A DNA stretch of 64,000 bases from CBDUXT01 sp965371245 (GCA_965371245.1 CBDUXT010000006.1:34044-98043); one strand, 5' to 3'; counted from the first letter of the stretch, positions 34,662 to 43,798 are shown. The notes: generated by a model not told the origin, from the letters alone. Program-made: numbers and translations.

Positions 34662-35387
34662 TCGCCTTCTTCGGGTCTTGACGAAGACAAGAAAATACGA
34701 GTGGTTCTTTCTCGCGTGAACCTGCCCTTTGGTTCTCGTCACCGCAGGTCTGTTTGGGCGCACGACTATGAACAGGTCCTTCGTGTACAACCCGAGCTTC
34801 TCGTACTGATTGATGATTTCGACGTGCGTGAGCCGCTGCGTGTTCGCACTGACTTCATCTTGGCACTTTACGATGAGGATCCCCTCGGGGCGCAGCACTC
34901 GATAAGCCTCTTTCCCAGCTCGAAAGTAGAGGTCCAGAACGGCGTCGTGGTACTTGGGGCCGCCGGGCGTTTTCTCCCCATTTGAGTAGTACTCGCGAAA
35001 GGCCGCATGGGAACCCGCCCCGGCAAGGTGGGCTCTTGAACGACGAAAAAGTCCTTCCATATAGGGAGGGTCGAGTACCACGCAATGGAACGACCGCTTC
35101 TCATAAGGAAGCGCGCGGCAATCCACGCCGTCCTGTAAATCAGACGCAACCAGTTTGTAGTCGTTCTTAGGGATGTTCCGCCAGAAAACACCCTTTCCGA
35201 ACGTCACGTCAGCGACCTTGGCGCCCTTGGCGACATGAAGGTAAAGCATCTTCTCGAAAACATCGGCGTTGGTTGAGACATACGCGCTCAAGACCAAATC
35301 GGAAGTCGTAATCCCGTCCGGCGCTTTCCGTCGGCTTCGCGTGGGCGGGCCATCGACGTCAAAGAGTGTCGCCTGAACCCGCGTCAT
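34617..35387 (-). CDS. DNA methyltransferase (DPPY class) of R-M locus 2
   Basis: A 256-residue amino-methyltransferase. [15 protein letters not shown] (about 57-71) is the SAM-binding motif I variant, VASDLQDG follows as motif II, and [10 protein letters not shown] (about 104-113) is the catalytic motif [17 protein letters not shown] is the motif VI region. It starts in an ATGA overlap with a ribbon-helix-helix gene and ends overlapping the presumed nuclease by 45 bases. Probably N6-adenine or N4-cytosine specific; the site is unknown. Confidence 0.82.
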   Translation of the reverse strand: MTRVQATLFDVDGPPTRSRRKAPDGITTSDLVLSAYVSTNADVFEKMLYLHVAKGAKVADVTFGKGVFWRNIPKNDYKLVASDLQDGVDCRALPYEKRSFHCVVLDPPYMEGLFRRSRAHLAGAGSHAAFREYYSNGEKTPGGPKYHDAVLDLYFRAGKEAYRVLRPEGILIVKCQDEVSANTQRLTHVEIINQYEKLGLYTKDLFIVVRPNRPAVTRTKGQVHARKNHSYFLVFVKTRRRRSTSALPQNRIKDGK

Positions 35388-35599
35388 TTTCGCGATCCTT
35401 TGTTTCGACCCTTATGCGTCTCGCGTGGCCCAGGACTGATATGAGAAGACAAGGCACGGCGGATGACCCAGGCGAGGGATGCCTGCATTCTTATTGCCTC
35501 AGCGCGTAGTCGCGCATAATCGTCCCGAGACAGGCTAATCGTGAGTCGCACCGGCTTGTCCGACGCCACCCGTCGCTCCTGTGCATCACGTTTCACCAT
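35384..35599 (-). CDS. Ribbon-helix-helix regulator coupled to the methylase
   Basis: A 71-residue basic protein. [36 protein letters not shown] has the beta strand followed by two helices expected of Arc/CopG-type DNA-binding domains. The tail is Lys/Arg-rich. The stop overlaps the methylase start (ATGA). A direct repeat GGTGAA-CTAT-GGTGAA at its start codon may be its operator, so it may act as the controller of R-M locus 2. Confidence 0.7.
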   Translation of the reverse strand: MVKRDAQERRVASDKPVRLTISLSRDDYARLRAEAIRMQASLAWVIRRALSSHISPGPRETHKGRNKGSRK

Positions 35600-35635
35600 A
35601 GTTCACCACGATATACGCAGGATGGTCCTTGTCAA
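35591..35635 (-). promoter_or_regulatory. Promoter and direct-repeat operator of R-M locus 2
   Basis: On the minus strand: TTGACA (35635-35630), 16-base spacer, TATCGT (35613-35608). GGTGAA repeats with a 10-base period (35606-35591) follow, the second within the first codons of the regulator. A one-helical-turn direct repeat is a common ribbon-helix-helix binding layout. Confidence 0.4.
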
Positions 35636-35929
35636 GTAGGCCGTCTAAGTTTTTTTCGAGCCTTTAGCCATTGCCCTCGCAGGGCCCCCCTCTGCCGGGG
35701 CTGTCAGAAGTGAGGCACAAGACGGCCGGGTGTCGGCGGCGGGCGCGGTTCGCTCGGACACGGACTTCGTTTCGTAGCTTGCGGCCGCACGCTAGTGTAG
35801 TATTCCTCGCGCTATGGTCTTGAACATCCGCACTGGGATTGCACGTTCCCTCTTCATGTTGTTGCTTTTTGCGCTGCGCCCGGTGGTGATCGATTCCGCG
35901 CCGAGATCGAAACGCAAGGACACGCCGTA
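35600..35929. other. Intergenic region between R-M locus 2 and the MBL gene
   Basis: Holds the minus-strand promoter described above. The rest has no gene or strong repeat; AAGGA lies nine bases before the ATG at 35930. Confidence 0.4.
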
Positions 35930-36964
35930 ATGGGGCGGGCTGACGCTAGGGAGTTGTGGACACCGGGAGTTCCGTGCGGGCTGAAGCCCGCGGCTCGGGA
36001 AGCGGTCCGGGGCACAGTGCGATGCACACCTGGCGCCAAGGCTCTGGGGTTAGTGATGCTTACGGCGTGCTCCGGCTGTGCGATGCGCGCGGCGTCGCAT
36101 GGGGCAAGCATCAAAGATGCACCGGAACCCGGCCGCACGAGAATCGTTCTGCTGGGCACTGGCAACCCCAACGCTGATCCGGCGCGTTCCGGTCCCTCCG
36201 TCGCGATCGTGGTTGATGACACGCCCTACCTTATCGACTGCGGCCCCGGCGTGGTTCGCCGCGCCTCGGCCGCCCATGCCCGCGGCGTCGAGGCGCTGCG
36301 GGTTGAGAATCTCAAACATCTCTTCGTGACGCATCTGCACACAGACCACACCGTGGGGCTGGCGGACCTGATCTTCACGCCCTGGGTTCTGGAGCGCGAC
36401 GAACCGCTGAACGTCTTCGGTCCGCCCGGTATCGCGGCCATGGTCGATCACATCCTTGCAGCGTACGAGCAGGACATCCGGATTCGCCTTGATGGGCTGG
36501 AGCCGGCCAACACCGAGGGCTACCGAGTCAACGTGCATGAAATCCGCGAGGGTGTGGCGTACGAAGACGGCAAGATCAAGGTGAGTGCGTTCGAGGTCGA
36601 GCACGGGTCGTGGAAACATGCTTTCGGCTATCGGTTTGAGACGCCCGACCGGACGATCGTGATTTCAGGGGACACCAGGCCCAGCGAGAACCTTGTGGCG
36701 CACGCGAAAGGCTGCGATGTGCTTCTGCACGAAGTCTTTTGGACGGCCGGTTTCGCCAAGCGTCCGCCCGTGTGGCAGCGCTATCACGCAAGCTTTCACA
36801 CCTCAACCGTCGAGCTGGCGGACATCGCCAGCCGCGTGCGGCCGGGCTTGCTGATTCTGTACCATCAGCTCTTCTGGGGGGCAACGGACCGGGACTTGCT
36901 TGGAGAAATCCAGCAGACATATCAGGGCCGTGTCGTGTCCGGACAAGACCTGGACGTGTACTGA
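35930..36964 (+). CDS. MBL-fold metal-dependent hydrolase, probable lipoprotein
   Basis: A metallo-beta-lactamase-fold protein of the ribonuclease Z/arylsulfatase-like branch. LLGTGNPNADPARSGPS opens the fold, THLHTDHTVGL is the zinc motif HxHxDH, and later ligands appear in EVEHGSW, SGDTRPS and LYHQLFW. The ATG at 35930 follows AAGGA and gives 344 residues, but its residues 15-25 are encoded by a REP palindrome (35973-36000). A lipobox (LTAC, residues 44-47) follows a short hydrophobic run, so a start at the GTG 36017 would make a lipoprotein. The reaction is unknown. Confidence 0.8.
   Translation: MGRADARELWTPGVPCGLKPAAREAVRGTVRCTPGAKALGLVMLTACSGCAMRAASHGASIKDAPEPGRTRIVLLGTGNPNADPARSGPSVAIVVDDTPYLIDCGPGVVRRASAAHARGVEALRVENLKHLFVTHLHTDHTVGLADLIFTPWVLERDEPLNVFGPPGIAAMVDHILAAYEQDIRIRLDGLEPANTEGYRVNVHEIREGVAYEDGKIKVSAFEVEHGSWKHAFGYRFETPDRTIVISGDTRPSENLVAHAKGCDVLLHEVFWTAGFAKRPPVWQRYHASFHTSTVELADIASRVRPGLLILYHQLFWGATDRDLLGEIQQTYQGRVVSGQDLDVY
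35973..36000. repeat. REP palindrome, family A (copy 1)
   Basis: GTGCGGGCTGAAGCCCGCGG, followed by CTCGG: a 7-base inverted repeat (GCGGGCT/AGCCCGC) in the shared frame of family A. Other copies lie at 49499-49527, 52051-52080, 60457-60487 and 61561-61590. Confidence 0.7.
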
Positions 36965-37015
36965 GCCGCCCCATACACAAGTGCCGTATGAATGGCACGC
37001 CTGAGGAAACGGGTT

Positions 37016-38008
37016 ATGCGAATCAAAGTGATGGGTCTACTGATGGTCGGCGCGACTGCGGCGACTGCGTGCCGGGCGCCTGCGCCACAAGCGACTGTGG
37101 GACCCGACAGGGCTCTTCCGATCGTGGCCGACATGCCGCTTGACGGTCCGGAGGTTACCACATCCTTTGGTCGGCCTCTTTTCGCAAAACCGCCGGGTGA
37201 CCTGCCAAAGCTGACGGAGAACCTGGCCGCGGCGCGGGCGGCGCTCGCACAGGACACCGACAGCGCCGAGCGGATGGTGTGGGTGGGTCGGCGGCTCGGC
37301 TACCTCTGGCGGATCAGAGAGGCGGTCAACGTCTTCTCCTTGTCTGTTTCCATCCATCCCGATCATGCGCCGAGCTATCGGCACCGGGGGCATCGGCTCA
37401 TCACGCTGCGCCGTTTCGACGACGCCATCGTTGATCTTGAGAAGGCGGCCGCCCTGATCGATGGCAAGCCCGATGCCATCGAACTCGACGGCGCGCCCAA
37501 CGCCCTCGACATTCCTTTGACGACCACGGCCTTCAACGTCTGGTATCACCTGGCCCTCGCCCATTACCTCAAGGGCGACTTCGAGGGAGCACTGGCCGGC
37601 TGGCGGGAGACGATGAAGTACGTCGGTCGGTTCGATGACAACCTCGTGGCAACCACCGATTGGATGTACATGACGCTCCGACGCCTCGACCGACCCGATG
37701 AGGCCGCCGCCCTGCTCGAGCCGATTACCTCCGACATGGACATCATCGAAAACCACGCCTATCACCGGCGGGTCATGATGTACAAAGGGCTGATTTCGCC
37801 AAGCCGGTTGATCGATCCGGACAGGGCCGGCGAACTGGACCTGGCGACACTTGGCTACGGGCTGGGCAACTGGTATTTGTTCAACGGTGAGACCAAGGAG
37901 GCGGTCAAGCAGTTCAAGCGAATAGTCGCCGGCCCTTACTGGCCCTCGTTCGGCTACATCGCGGCCGAGGTCGAGCTGACGCGGTGGGAGGCGTCGCTAC
38001 AGCAGTAG
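37016..38008 (+). CDS. TPR-repeat lipoprotein
   Basis: A 330-residue protein with a lipoprotein signal (MGLLMVGATAATAC, lipobox ATAC). It has tetratricopeptide-like helical hairpins: AERMVWVGRRLGYLWRIREAV, APSYRHRGHRLITLRRFDDAI, YHLALAHYLKGDFEGALAGW and LGNWYLFNGETKEAVKQF. GAGG nine bases before the ATG at 37016 favours it over an upstream ATG at 36992. Probably an envelope scaffold protein. No catalytic motif. Confidence 0.75.
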   Translation: MRIKVMGLLMVGATAATACRAPAPQATVGPDRALPIVADMPLDGPEVTTSFGRPLFAKPPGDLPKLTENLAAARAALAQDTDSAERMVWVGRRLGYLWRIREAVNVFSLSVSIHPDHAPSYRHRGHRLITLRRFDDAIVDLEKAAALIDGKPDAIELDGAPNALDIPLTTTAFNVWYHLALAHYLKGDFEGALAGWRETMKYVGRFDDNLVATTDWMYMTLRRLDRPDEAAALLEPITSDMDIIENHAYHRRVMMYKGLISPSRLIDPDRAGELDLATLGYGLGNWYLFNGETKEAVKQFKRIVAGPYWPSFGYIAAEVELTRWEASLQQ

Positions 38009-38048
38009 GGAACGAGGGCCTGTGCCGACTCCTCGGCACTGAAGGGGA

Positions 38049-39209
38049 CTACAAGAGGTATCGGGCGGTGAGCACGCCCAGGAACGTGCCGACTCCATAG
38101 CCCAGCGAGCCTACTAGAACGGCCGGCAGAACGAGATCGGGGCGACCCAGACTCCTGGCCAGCGCCAAAGCGGAGGTGCCGCCGCCGATGTTCGCCTGTG
38201 ACGCAACGGCCACGATGTCCGGGTCAACCCGGAATAGCGCACCCAGCCCGAACGTGATGACCGCGTGGACGGCGACGACGATCGCCACGAACGTCAATAG
38301 CGTGACACCGAGTTGTCCGATGCCGCGCAGGGCGGCGACATCGCAAAACGCACCGATGACGGCCAGGAAAAGCAGCACCGCGAACATGCCCAAGAGCCGC
38401 GTTCCCTTGAGACGGTTGACGGCGGGTATCTGTGCCAGTGCCAGCGCCATGGCCGTGAGGATCACGATCGAAGGGATGTGCCAATCCCGCTGTGTCAAGT
38501 GCGCCGCCGCCAGGTTCGAGAGCCACACGCCACCCGCGCCCAAGGCGACGACCACGCCGAGGTCCATCGGATCCACCGTTTCGACGTCGTCGTGCAACAG
38601 GTCGGTTGTGACGGCCGCACGAACGGCGCGCCGGGCCGACCGACTGCGCGGCCAAACCGAAGCCAGCGCCCTGGGTAGCGCAATGGTCGCGACCATCCAG
38701 ACGGCCGTCATGATGTTGTCCACGGCCGTGGCGCCGGCGTAGAGCACACCGTCGCGCATCACGCCATACTCGAGCGCCAGGGCATTGAAGTTGACGCTTC
38801 CGCCCGTATAGGTGCCAACGAACATCGCGCCGAGCGGCGCGTACTTGTCGCCGATGGCCGACGGTCCGTTGATCGCCCACATGCCGACCAGGACGCCGAC
38901 AAGCGTTCCGACTGAGCCGATCAGGAAGGTGACGAGCATCGGGGCGCCGGCTTGAAGAATGTCCCGCAGATTGACTCTAAGAAGGAGCCAGAAAATCGCC
39001 AGTGGGGCGATGTATTCGAAGATGGCGTCGTAGAGCGGCGCGGCGTTCGACGAGGTGGGAATCAGGCCGAGGTTCGCCACGACGGCCGTCACGACGATCA
39101 CCAATAGCGCGCTGCCGAAGTGGCGAAGGACGGTGTGGCGAACCAGCCACTCCGAAATCGCCACGTTCAGGGCAAGGACGGTGAGAATGTATAGAGGTGC
39201 CGTGAGCAT
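38049..39209 (-). CDS. DUF819-family integral membrane protein
   Basis: A 386-residue protein with about ten membrane helices and a symmetrical arrangement typical of DUF819 (YjcL-like) transporters. The motif GTYTGGSVNFNALA lies in the first half and ASQANIGGGTSALALARSLGRPDLVLP in the second, the two conserved Gly-rich loops. The family is related to sodium:solute carriers, but no substrate is established. It is convergent with the TPR gene. Confidence 0.83.
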   Translation of the reverse strand: MLTAPLYILTVLALNVAISEWLVRHTVLRHFGSALLVIVVTAVVANLGLIPTSSNAAPLYDAIFEYIAPLAIFWLLLRVNLRDILQAGAPMLVTFLIGSVGTLVGVLVGMWAINGPSAIGDKYAPLGAMFVGTYTGGSVNFNALALEYGVMRDGVLYAGATAVDNIMTAVWMVATIALPRALASVWPRSRSARRAVRAAVTTDLLHDDVETVDPMDLGVVVALGAGGVWLSNLAAAHLTQRDWHIPSIVILTAMALALAQIPAVNRLKGTRLLGMFAVLLFLAVIGAFCDVAALRGIGQLGVTLLTFVAIVVAVHAVITFGLGALFRVDPDIVAVASQANIGGGTSALALARSLGRPDLVLPAVLVGSLGYGVGTFLGVLTARYLL

Positions 39210-39308
39210 GTTCTGTTCCGGTGCCAGCCGGCCCGTTCGATCCGCATCAGCAGTCTAACTGCTCTCGCCGACCGACGCATCGGGTGCCAGGCACCTGCCC
39301 AGGGTCAC

Positions 39309-39490
39309 GGGTGCATGACAGTTTTGGCGGACCGTGCAAAGCCATCTCGACGGCGCCACGCCGCGTCAGAGCCGTGGGCGCAAGCCCACGGACACGATGC
39401 GAACAAGCACAGGGCTTCTGCGATACCAGGCCGGTCACGGGGCTCGCGCCCCGTGCGCTGAAAACTGCCCGCCGATTCGGTCATGCACCC
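39309..39490. mobile_element. MITE-like element, complete copy (182 bp)
   Basis: Terminal inverted repeats GGGTGCATGAC (39309-39319) and GTCATGCACCC (39480-39490) bound a non-coding 182-base unit. Inside are two hairpins (CCGTGGGCGCAAGCCCACGG and GGGGCTCGCGCCCC). The 13-base direct repeat CCCAGGGTCACGG occurs at 39298-39310 and 39489-39501, partly overlapping the ends. Closely similar copies lie at 60706-60892 (inverted) and 63892-64000 (cut by the window edge). Confidence 0.65.
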
Positions 39491-39617
39491 CAGGGTCACG
39501 GCGGTGGCGGCCGGACGTTGATTCCGGCGCCGATTCCGGGTAAGACCAAGACTCTGGATCGACGCGCGGGGCGATGGGCGTTTGACTCAGAGGGTCTATA
39601 TGAGGGGCTATGACAAA

Positions 39618-39642
39618 CCGAGCCGCGACCGTCAGGGAGCGA
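39618..39642. repeat. Dispersed repeat, family B (copy 1)
   Basis: CCGAGCCGCGACCGTCAGGG followed by AGCG. The same unit recurs at 52583-52606 (inverted), 60641-60665 and 61762-61785. Confidence 0.65.
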
Positions 39643-39854
39643 TTCTCCGCGCGAAACCGGACCGCTTTCTCACGGGCGCGGCACTGAAAGGGCGTTCCCA
39701 AGCATGCTCGCAGACCGCGCGCCGGCAGGTACGCTTTCATCGATTGTGACCCCGGGGGGTTGAGCACCGCAGTCGGTCGTGGCCGAAACCAACCGTGCGA
39801 GACCCACCGTGTCGGCGATCGAGGGTCACCGAGTTTCTACGGAGGTGTACGAAC

Positions 39855-40634
39855 ATGATTCATCGATTCGTCCGCCACGGGGCCGTGTGCTGTGCCCTGG
39901 GCGTCGTATCCGCCGCGCCAGGCGCGGTGTCGGCACAGAGCATGGGCTCCGAGGCCGAAACGGTTCTTCGACAAATGAGCGTCCATGTGGCTGGCCTTCG
40001 CCAAGTCCGTATCGAGGCGGAGATTCTGTTCGACCGGGTCGAGGCTTCGGGTGAAAAGATCGAGCTCTCCAACCGCACGCGCGTGGACGTACTCAAGCCG
40101 GACCGGCTGTACGTACAGACCAGCGGCGACGCCGTCAATCGGCGCCTGTGGTACGACGCGAAAGAGTTTTGCCTGCTCAGGACCAAAGAGAAGCTCTACT
40201 CCAAGTTGCCGATGACCGGCTCGGTCGATTCCGTGCTTGGGGTGCTCAGCGAAAAATATGGCGTGACGGTCCCCGTGTTCACGGAGCTGCTCGCGCCAAG
40301 CCCCTATTCGGCCCTGACGCAGGAAGTGCTGACGGGGCGCAAGGTCGGCGTCCATCGTGTACGGGGCCGTGAGTGCCATCATCTGGCACTAACCCAGAAA
40401 GACATCGACTGGCAGATCTGGATCGAAACGGGCAACAACCCGGTTCCGCGCAAGATCGTGATCACCTACAAGAACCGGCCGGGGCAGCCGCAATACAGCG
40501 TCGTGTTCATCCGGTGGGATACCAAGGTTGATTTCGACGACGCCCATTTTACGCTCGTCGCCTCCGGTGGCTGGGGGCGGATTCAGTTGGCTCCCGTGGG
40601 GGCGGCGTCCGAGACCAGGCCCACGAAGCCGTAG
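39855..40634 (+). CDS. DUF2092-like secreted protein
   Basis: A 259-residue protein with a signal peptide (to about residue 27, VSA-QS). AETVLRQMSVHVAGLRQVRIEAEI, then NRTRVDVLKPDRLYVQTSGD and FCLLRTKEKLYSKLPMTG, match the DUF2092/LolA-like periplasmic half-barrel fold. The C-terminal PVPRKIVITYKNRPGQPQY continues the pattern. GGAGG lies at good spacing before the ATG at 39855. A lipid- or lipoprotein-carrier-like role is possible, with no direct evidence. Confidence 0.75.
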   Translation: MIHRFVRHGAVCCALGVVSAAPGAVSAQSMGSEAETVLRQMSVHVAGLRQVRIEAEILFDRVEASGEKIELSNRTRVDVLKPDRLYVQTSGDAVNRRLWYDAKEFCLLRTKEKLYSKLPMTGSVDSVLGVLSEKYGVTVPVFTELLAPSPYSALTQEVLTGRKVGVHRVRGRECHHLALTQKDIDWQIWIETGNNPVPRKIVITYKNRPGQPQYSVVFIRWDTKVDFDDAHFTLVASGGWGRIQLAPVGAASETRPTKP

Positions 40635-40699
40635 CCCAGGGGTATCGCCTTGTTGCTCGCAAACACTGATGGCGCTGACCTGACGGGAGGTTGCGTGGA

Positions 40700-42829
40700 A
40701 TGAGGACCGTCCGCAACGTCGATGCAAGAAGGATGACCCTGCCACTGGGCTCCAATCTCGTGAGCACGATAGTGACGCTCGTTGTCGTGGGGCTCTTTGC
40801 CGTCGCTGTTGCGCGGGCGACGAAGGGAGACGAGCCACCGCTGCTGCCCTCCTCGGTCGTGGCGGCCATCGCCAACGAGCTGTCCGGCACGAACGCCAAA
40901 CAAATCGTTCAGGATCTAACGCGTTTCCACCGCATGCGCGGGTCGCGCGGCTTCCGCGCCGCCGCCGAGCAGGTCCGTGCCCGCGCGAGTCGCTACGGTC
41001 TTGATCGCGTCGAGATCGTCGAGTTGCCGGCCGACGGTAAGGTGTTCTACGGTACACAGCGTTCCCGCCCGGCCTGGGACGCCGACTTTGCGGAACTCTG
41101 GGAGCTTCGCGAAGACCAGGGTCGCTCCGTGCCCTGGAAACGCATCGCATCTTGGGCGGACCGACCGGTCACTTTGGCGCAGGACAGCGCCGGCGGCGAG
41201 GCAACTGCGGATTTGATCGATGTCGGTCGCGGAACGGATCCGTCGGACTACGAAGACAAGAACGTGAGGGGGAAGTTCGTCCTCGCCGGCGCCCAACCGG
41301 GGCCGGTTTCCGTGCTTGCCGTCCAAAAGCATGGGGCGGCCGGTATCGTCTCATACGCCCAGAACCAGCACACCGCGTGGTGGGGCGAAGACGAGAACCT
41401 GATTCGCTGGGGGCACCTGAACACCTTCCCGCCGCCCAACACCTTCGCCTTCATGGTCTCGCTCAAGCAGGCCCGTCTCTGGCGTGAGCGCTTAGCGCGG
41501 GGAGACACGGTGCGCCTTGCGGCGCGCGTCGAAGCCGGTCAGCACGCCGGTACGTATGACATCGTCACCGGCGTGATTCCCGGCGACGACGCCGTCGGCA
41601 CTGAGGAGATCATCCTCTCTTGCCATCTCGACCATCTGCGCCCCGGTGCCAACGACAACGCCAGTGGCTGCGCAACGATCCTGGAGGTGGCGCGGACGCT
41701 CACGAAGCTGATCCGCGAGTCCAAGATCGACGCGCCCCGACGAACCATCCGGTTCATCTGGCCGGCCGAGGTCGAGGGCACGGTCGCGCTGCTGAGCGCC
41801 CGACCCGAACTGTCGAAACGGGCGCGGGCCGTGATTCACATGGACATGGTCGGCGGCGACGCGGAGATCACCAAGGCTGTCTTTCATGTCACCAAGTCGC
41901 CGAAGAGCCTTCCGACATTCGTGAACGACGTGGCCGAGGCGTTCGGGCGGTTCGTCAATGACCAGTCATACGCCCACGCCGCCGGTGAACAGACGCCCTA
42001 CCCGTTGACGGACCCCGACGGGGGCAAAGAAGCGCTCCGTGCGCAAATGACCGACTTCACCTCCGGCAGCGATCACCAGGTGTGGGCCGAAGGATCCTTC
42101 CGCGTCCCCGTCGTGTACCTCAACGACTGGCCGGACCGCTACATTCACACCAACATGGACCGCGTGGACAACATTGACGCCACGAAACTGCTCCGCGCCG
42201 GGTTCATCGGCGCGGCCACGGCCTACTATTTGGCCGATCTCGACTCTGAAAAAGTGACGGACCTCTGGCACGTCGTGCGCGGGTATGCCCTGCGGCGCGC
42301 CGCGGACGCGCTCACGCGCGCGGAGCTACTGCGACCCGAGGCGCCGGTTGAGGCGGAGAACCTCCTCGCGTTCGCTCGGGCCTATGAGCGCGGCGTTCTC
42401 GAATCGATTGAGCGGTTCGTCACGATCCCCGCCGGAGTTGGCAACGAGGCCGCCTTGTTCCTGGATCGGCTCGACGGTCTCGCGCCGGTGCAAGCGGGCC
42501 GCCTGGACCTCGGCCAACTGGCATTGGAGCAAAGCCGTGTTGTGTACCGTCGCAGCCCCAATCCAAAGGGGCCGATGTCGGTCTTCGGATACAGCTATTT
42601 CGAGGACAAGCTGCCCGCGACCGGGCTACCACGTCCGCGGCTCCTCGGCTATAAGGGGCGGTGGGGCGCCGGGTCGGACTACGCGTACGAAGCGCTCAAC
42701 CTGGTCGATTCAAAGCGGTCGGTCCTGCAACTTCGCGACGACCTGTCGGCCATCCATGGTCCCGTATCGCTTCCACTGGTTGCCGAGTATCTGACCGCGC
42801 TGGAACGCATCGGCGTGATTGCCCGCTGA
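40700..42829 (+). CDS. M28-family metallopeptidase with PA domain
   Basis: A 709-residue secreted or membrane-anchored peptidase. The N-terminal helix (LVSTIVTLVVVGLFAVAVA) is followed by a propeptide-like region, a protease-associated insert (about 160-270) and the M28 core. Zinc ligands appear as His309 in CHLDHL, Asp319 in NDNASG, the glutamate pair in PAEVEG, the aspartate in HMDMVGGD and His in YIHTNMD. The catalytic domain is complete. GGGAGG nine bases before the ATG supports 40700 over the TTG at 40691. Probably an aminopeptidase. Confidence 0.86.
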   Translation: MRTVRNVDARRMTLPLGSNLVSTIVTLVVVGLFAVAVARATKGDEPPLLPSSVVAAIANELSGTNAKQIVQDLTRFHRMRGSRGFRAAAEQVRARASRYGLDRVEIVELPADGKVFYGTQRSRPAWDADFAELWELREDQGRSVPWKRIASWADRPVTLAQDSAGGEATADLIDVGRGTDPSDYEDKNVRGKFVLAGAQPGPVSVLAVQKHGAAGIVSYAQNQHTAWWGEDENLIRWGHLNTFPPPNTFAFMVSLKQARLWRERLARGDTVRLAARVEAGQHAGTYDIVTGVIPGDDAVGTEEIILSCHLDHLRPGANDNASGCATILEVARTLTKLIRESKIDAPRRTIRFIWPAEVEGTVALLSARPELSKRARAVIHMDMVGGDAEITKAVFHVTKSPKSLPTFVNDVAEAFGRFVNDQSYAHAAGEQTPYPLTDPDGGKEALRAQMTDFTSGSDHQVWAEGSFRVPVVYLNDWPDRYIHTNMDRVDNIDATKLLRAGFIGAATAYYLADLDSEKVTDLWHVVRGYALRRAADALTRAELLRPEAPVEAENLLAFARAYERGVLESIERFVTIPAGVGNEAALFLDRLDGLAPVQAGRLDLGQLALEQSRVVYRRSPNPKGPMSVFGYSYFEDKLPATGLPRPRLLGYKGRWGAGSDYAYEALNLVDSKRSVLQLRDDLSAIHGPVSLPLVAEYLTALERIGVIAR

Positions 42830-42868
42830 GTCGTAGGTTCATCGTCGCTCTTACAGGAGAAAACAGCC

Positions 42869-43798
42869 ATGTCATCACCGTTTGGACGTCCAACACCATT
42901 GCAATGGGTCTCGTTCTGTCTGCTTACCTTCACGATTGTATCCTCCGCCCATGCGCACCAACCGATTCGGGTCGAATACACGACCACCGACGGGGTTGAG
43001 ATCGTGGGCGACTACTGGACGCCGATTCGAACCAAGGACGCGGCCCCCGTCGTCATTCTCCTGCACATGTACCAGTCTAATCGTCAGGCCTGGCGCCCGC
43101 AGATCGTAGCCCTGGAGTACGCCGGTTTCGCCATCATGTCCATCGACCTCCGCGGACACGGTGACAGCGTCAAGCCGACTTCGATGAATCTCAAGGAGCG
43201 CGTCGAGAGCCGCGATACCGAGTTGTTCCAGGCCATGCACCGCGACGTGGCCGGAGCCTACCAGTGGCTCGCCGAAAGACCCGAGGCCGACCTGTCACGC
43301 ATCGCACTGATCGGGGCGAGCGTCGGTTGCAGCGTGGCCATCGACTACGCCCAAAGAGACAAGTCGGTCGATGTCGCGGCCGTCCTCTCCCCTGGGACGA
43401 AGTATCTGGGCATCGACTCCATCGCGCACATCAAGCGATACGGATCTCGGCCTTTGCTGATCCTCACCTCCGAACAAGAGCGCGGACGTGGTGCCGCCAC
43501 GTTGTATGACCTGGCGACCGAGTCCGGCGTGCTCATCGAGCAAGCCGTCTTTTCGCAAACCGGGATCCACGGAACGCGCATGTACGGCAAAGTCGATGGC
43601 ATCGACAAGCGGATCGCGGCGTTCCTGAAGGAACACGTATCCGCGATGCCCGGGGAGAAGGTCTTCGCCGCCATTGATGGTGACGAGTTCTTCCCCGAGG
43701 GGCACGCAGCGATCAAGAAGATCAAGCCCAGTGCCCTGCGCATCTTCAGCAGCGCGGAAGAGGCAACGAAACGCGGGCTCCGACCGGCAGGGAAGTAG
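42869..43798 (+). CDS. Secreted alpha/beta hydrolase
   Basis: A 309-residue protein with a signal peptide (cleavage near AHA-HQ, residue 30). VILLHMYQSNRQAW gives the oxyanion strand, SIDLRGHGDS the second strand, and LIGASVGCSVA the nucleophile elbow with Ser151. A late GIHGTRMYG supplies the candidate catalytic histidine. Related to dienelactone-hydrolase-like and bacterial lipase-like enzymes. AGGAG precedes the ATG. It follows the M28 peptidase on the same strand at 40 bases. Confidence 0.8.
   Translation: MSSPFGRPTPLQWVSFCLLTFTIVSSAHAHQPIRVEYTTTDGVEIVGDYWTPIRTKDAAPVVILLHMYQSNRQAWRPQIVALEYAGFAIMSIDLRGHGDSVKPTSMNLKERVESRDTELFQAMHRDVAGAYQWLAERPEADLSRIALIGASVGCSVAIDYAQRDKSVDVAAVLSPGTKYLGIDSIAHIKRYGSRPLLILTSEQERGRGAATLYDLATESGVLIEQAVFSQTGIHGTRMYGKVDGIDKRIAAFLKEHVSAMPGEKVFAAIDGDEFFPEGHAAIKKIKPSALRIFSSAEEATKRGLRPAGK

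Larger units (their letters stand above)
39210..39854. other. Gap with MITE-like element and family B repeat
   Basis: No gene. It contains the full MITE-like element 39309-39490 with flanking direct repeats, a family B repeat at 39618-39642 and the ribosome-binding site (GGAGG) of the DUF2092 gene. Confidence 0.6.
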
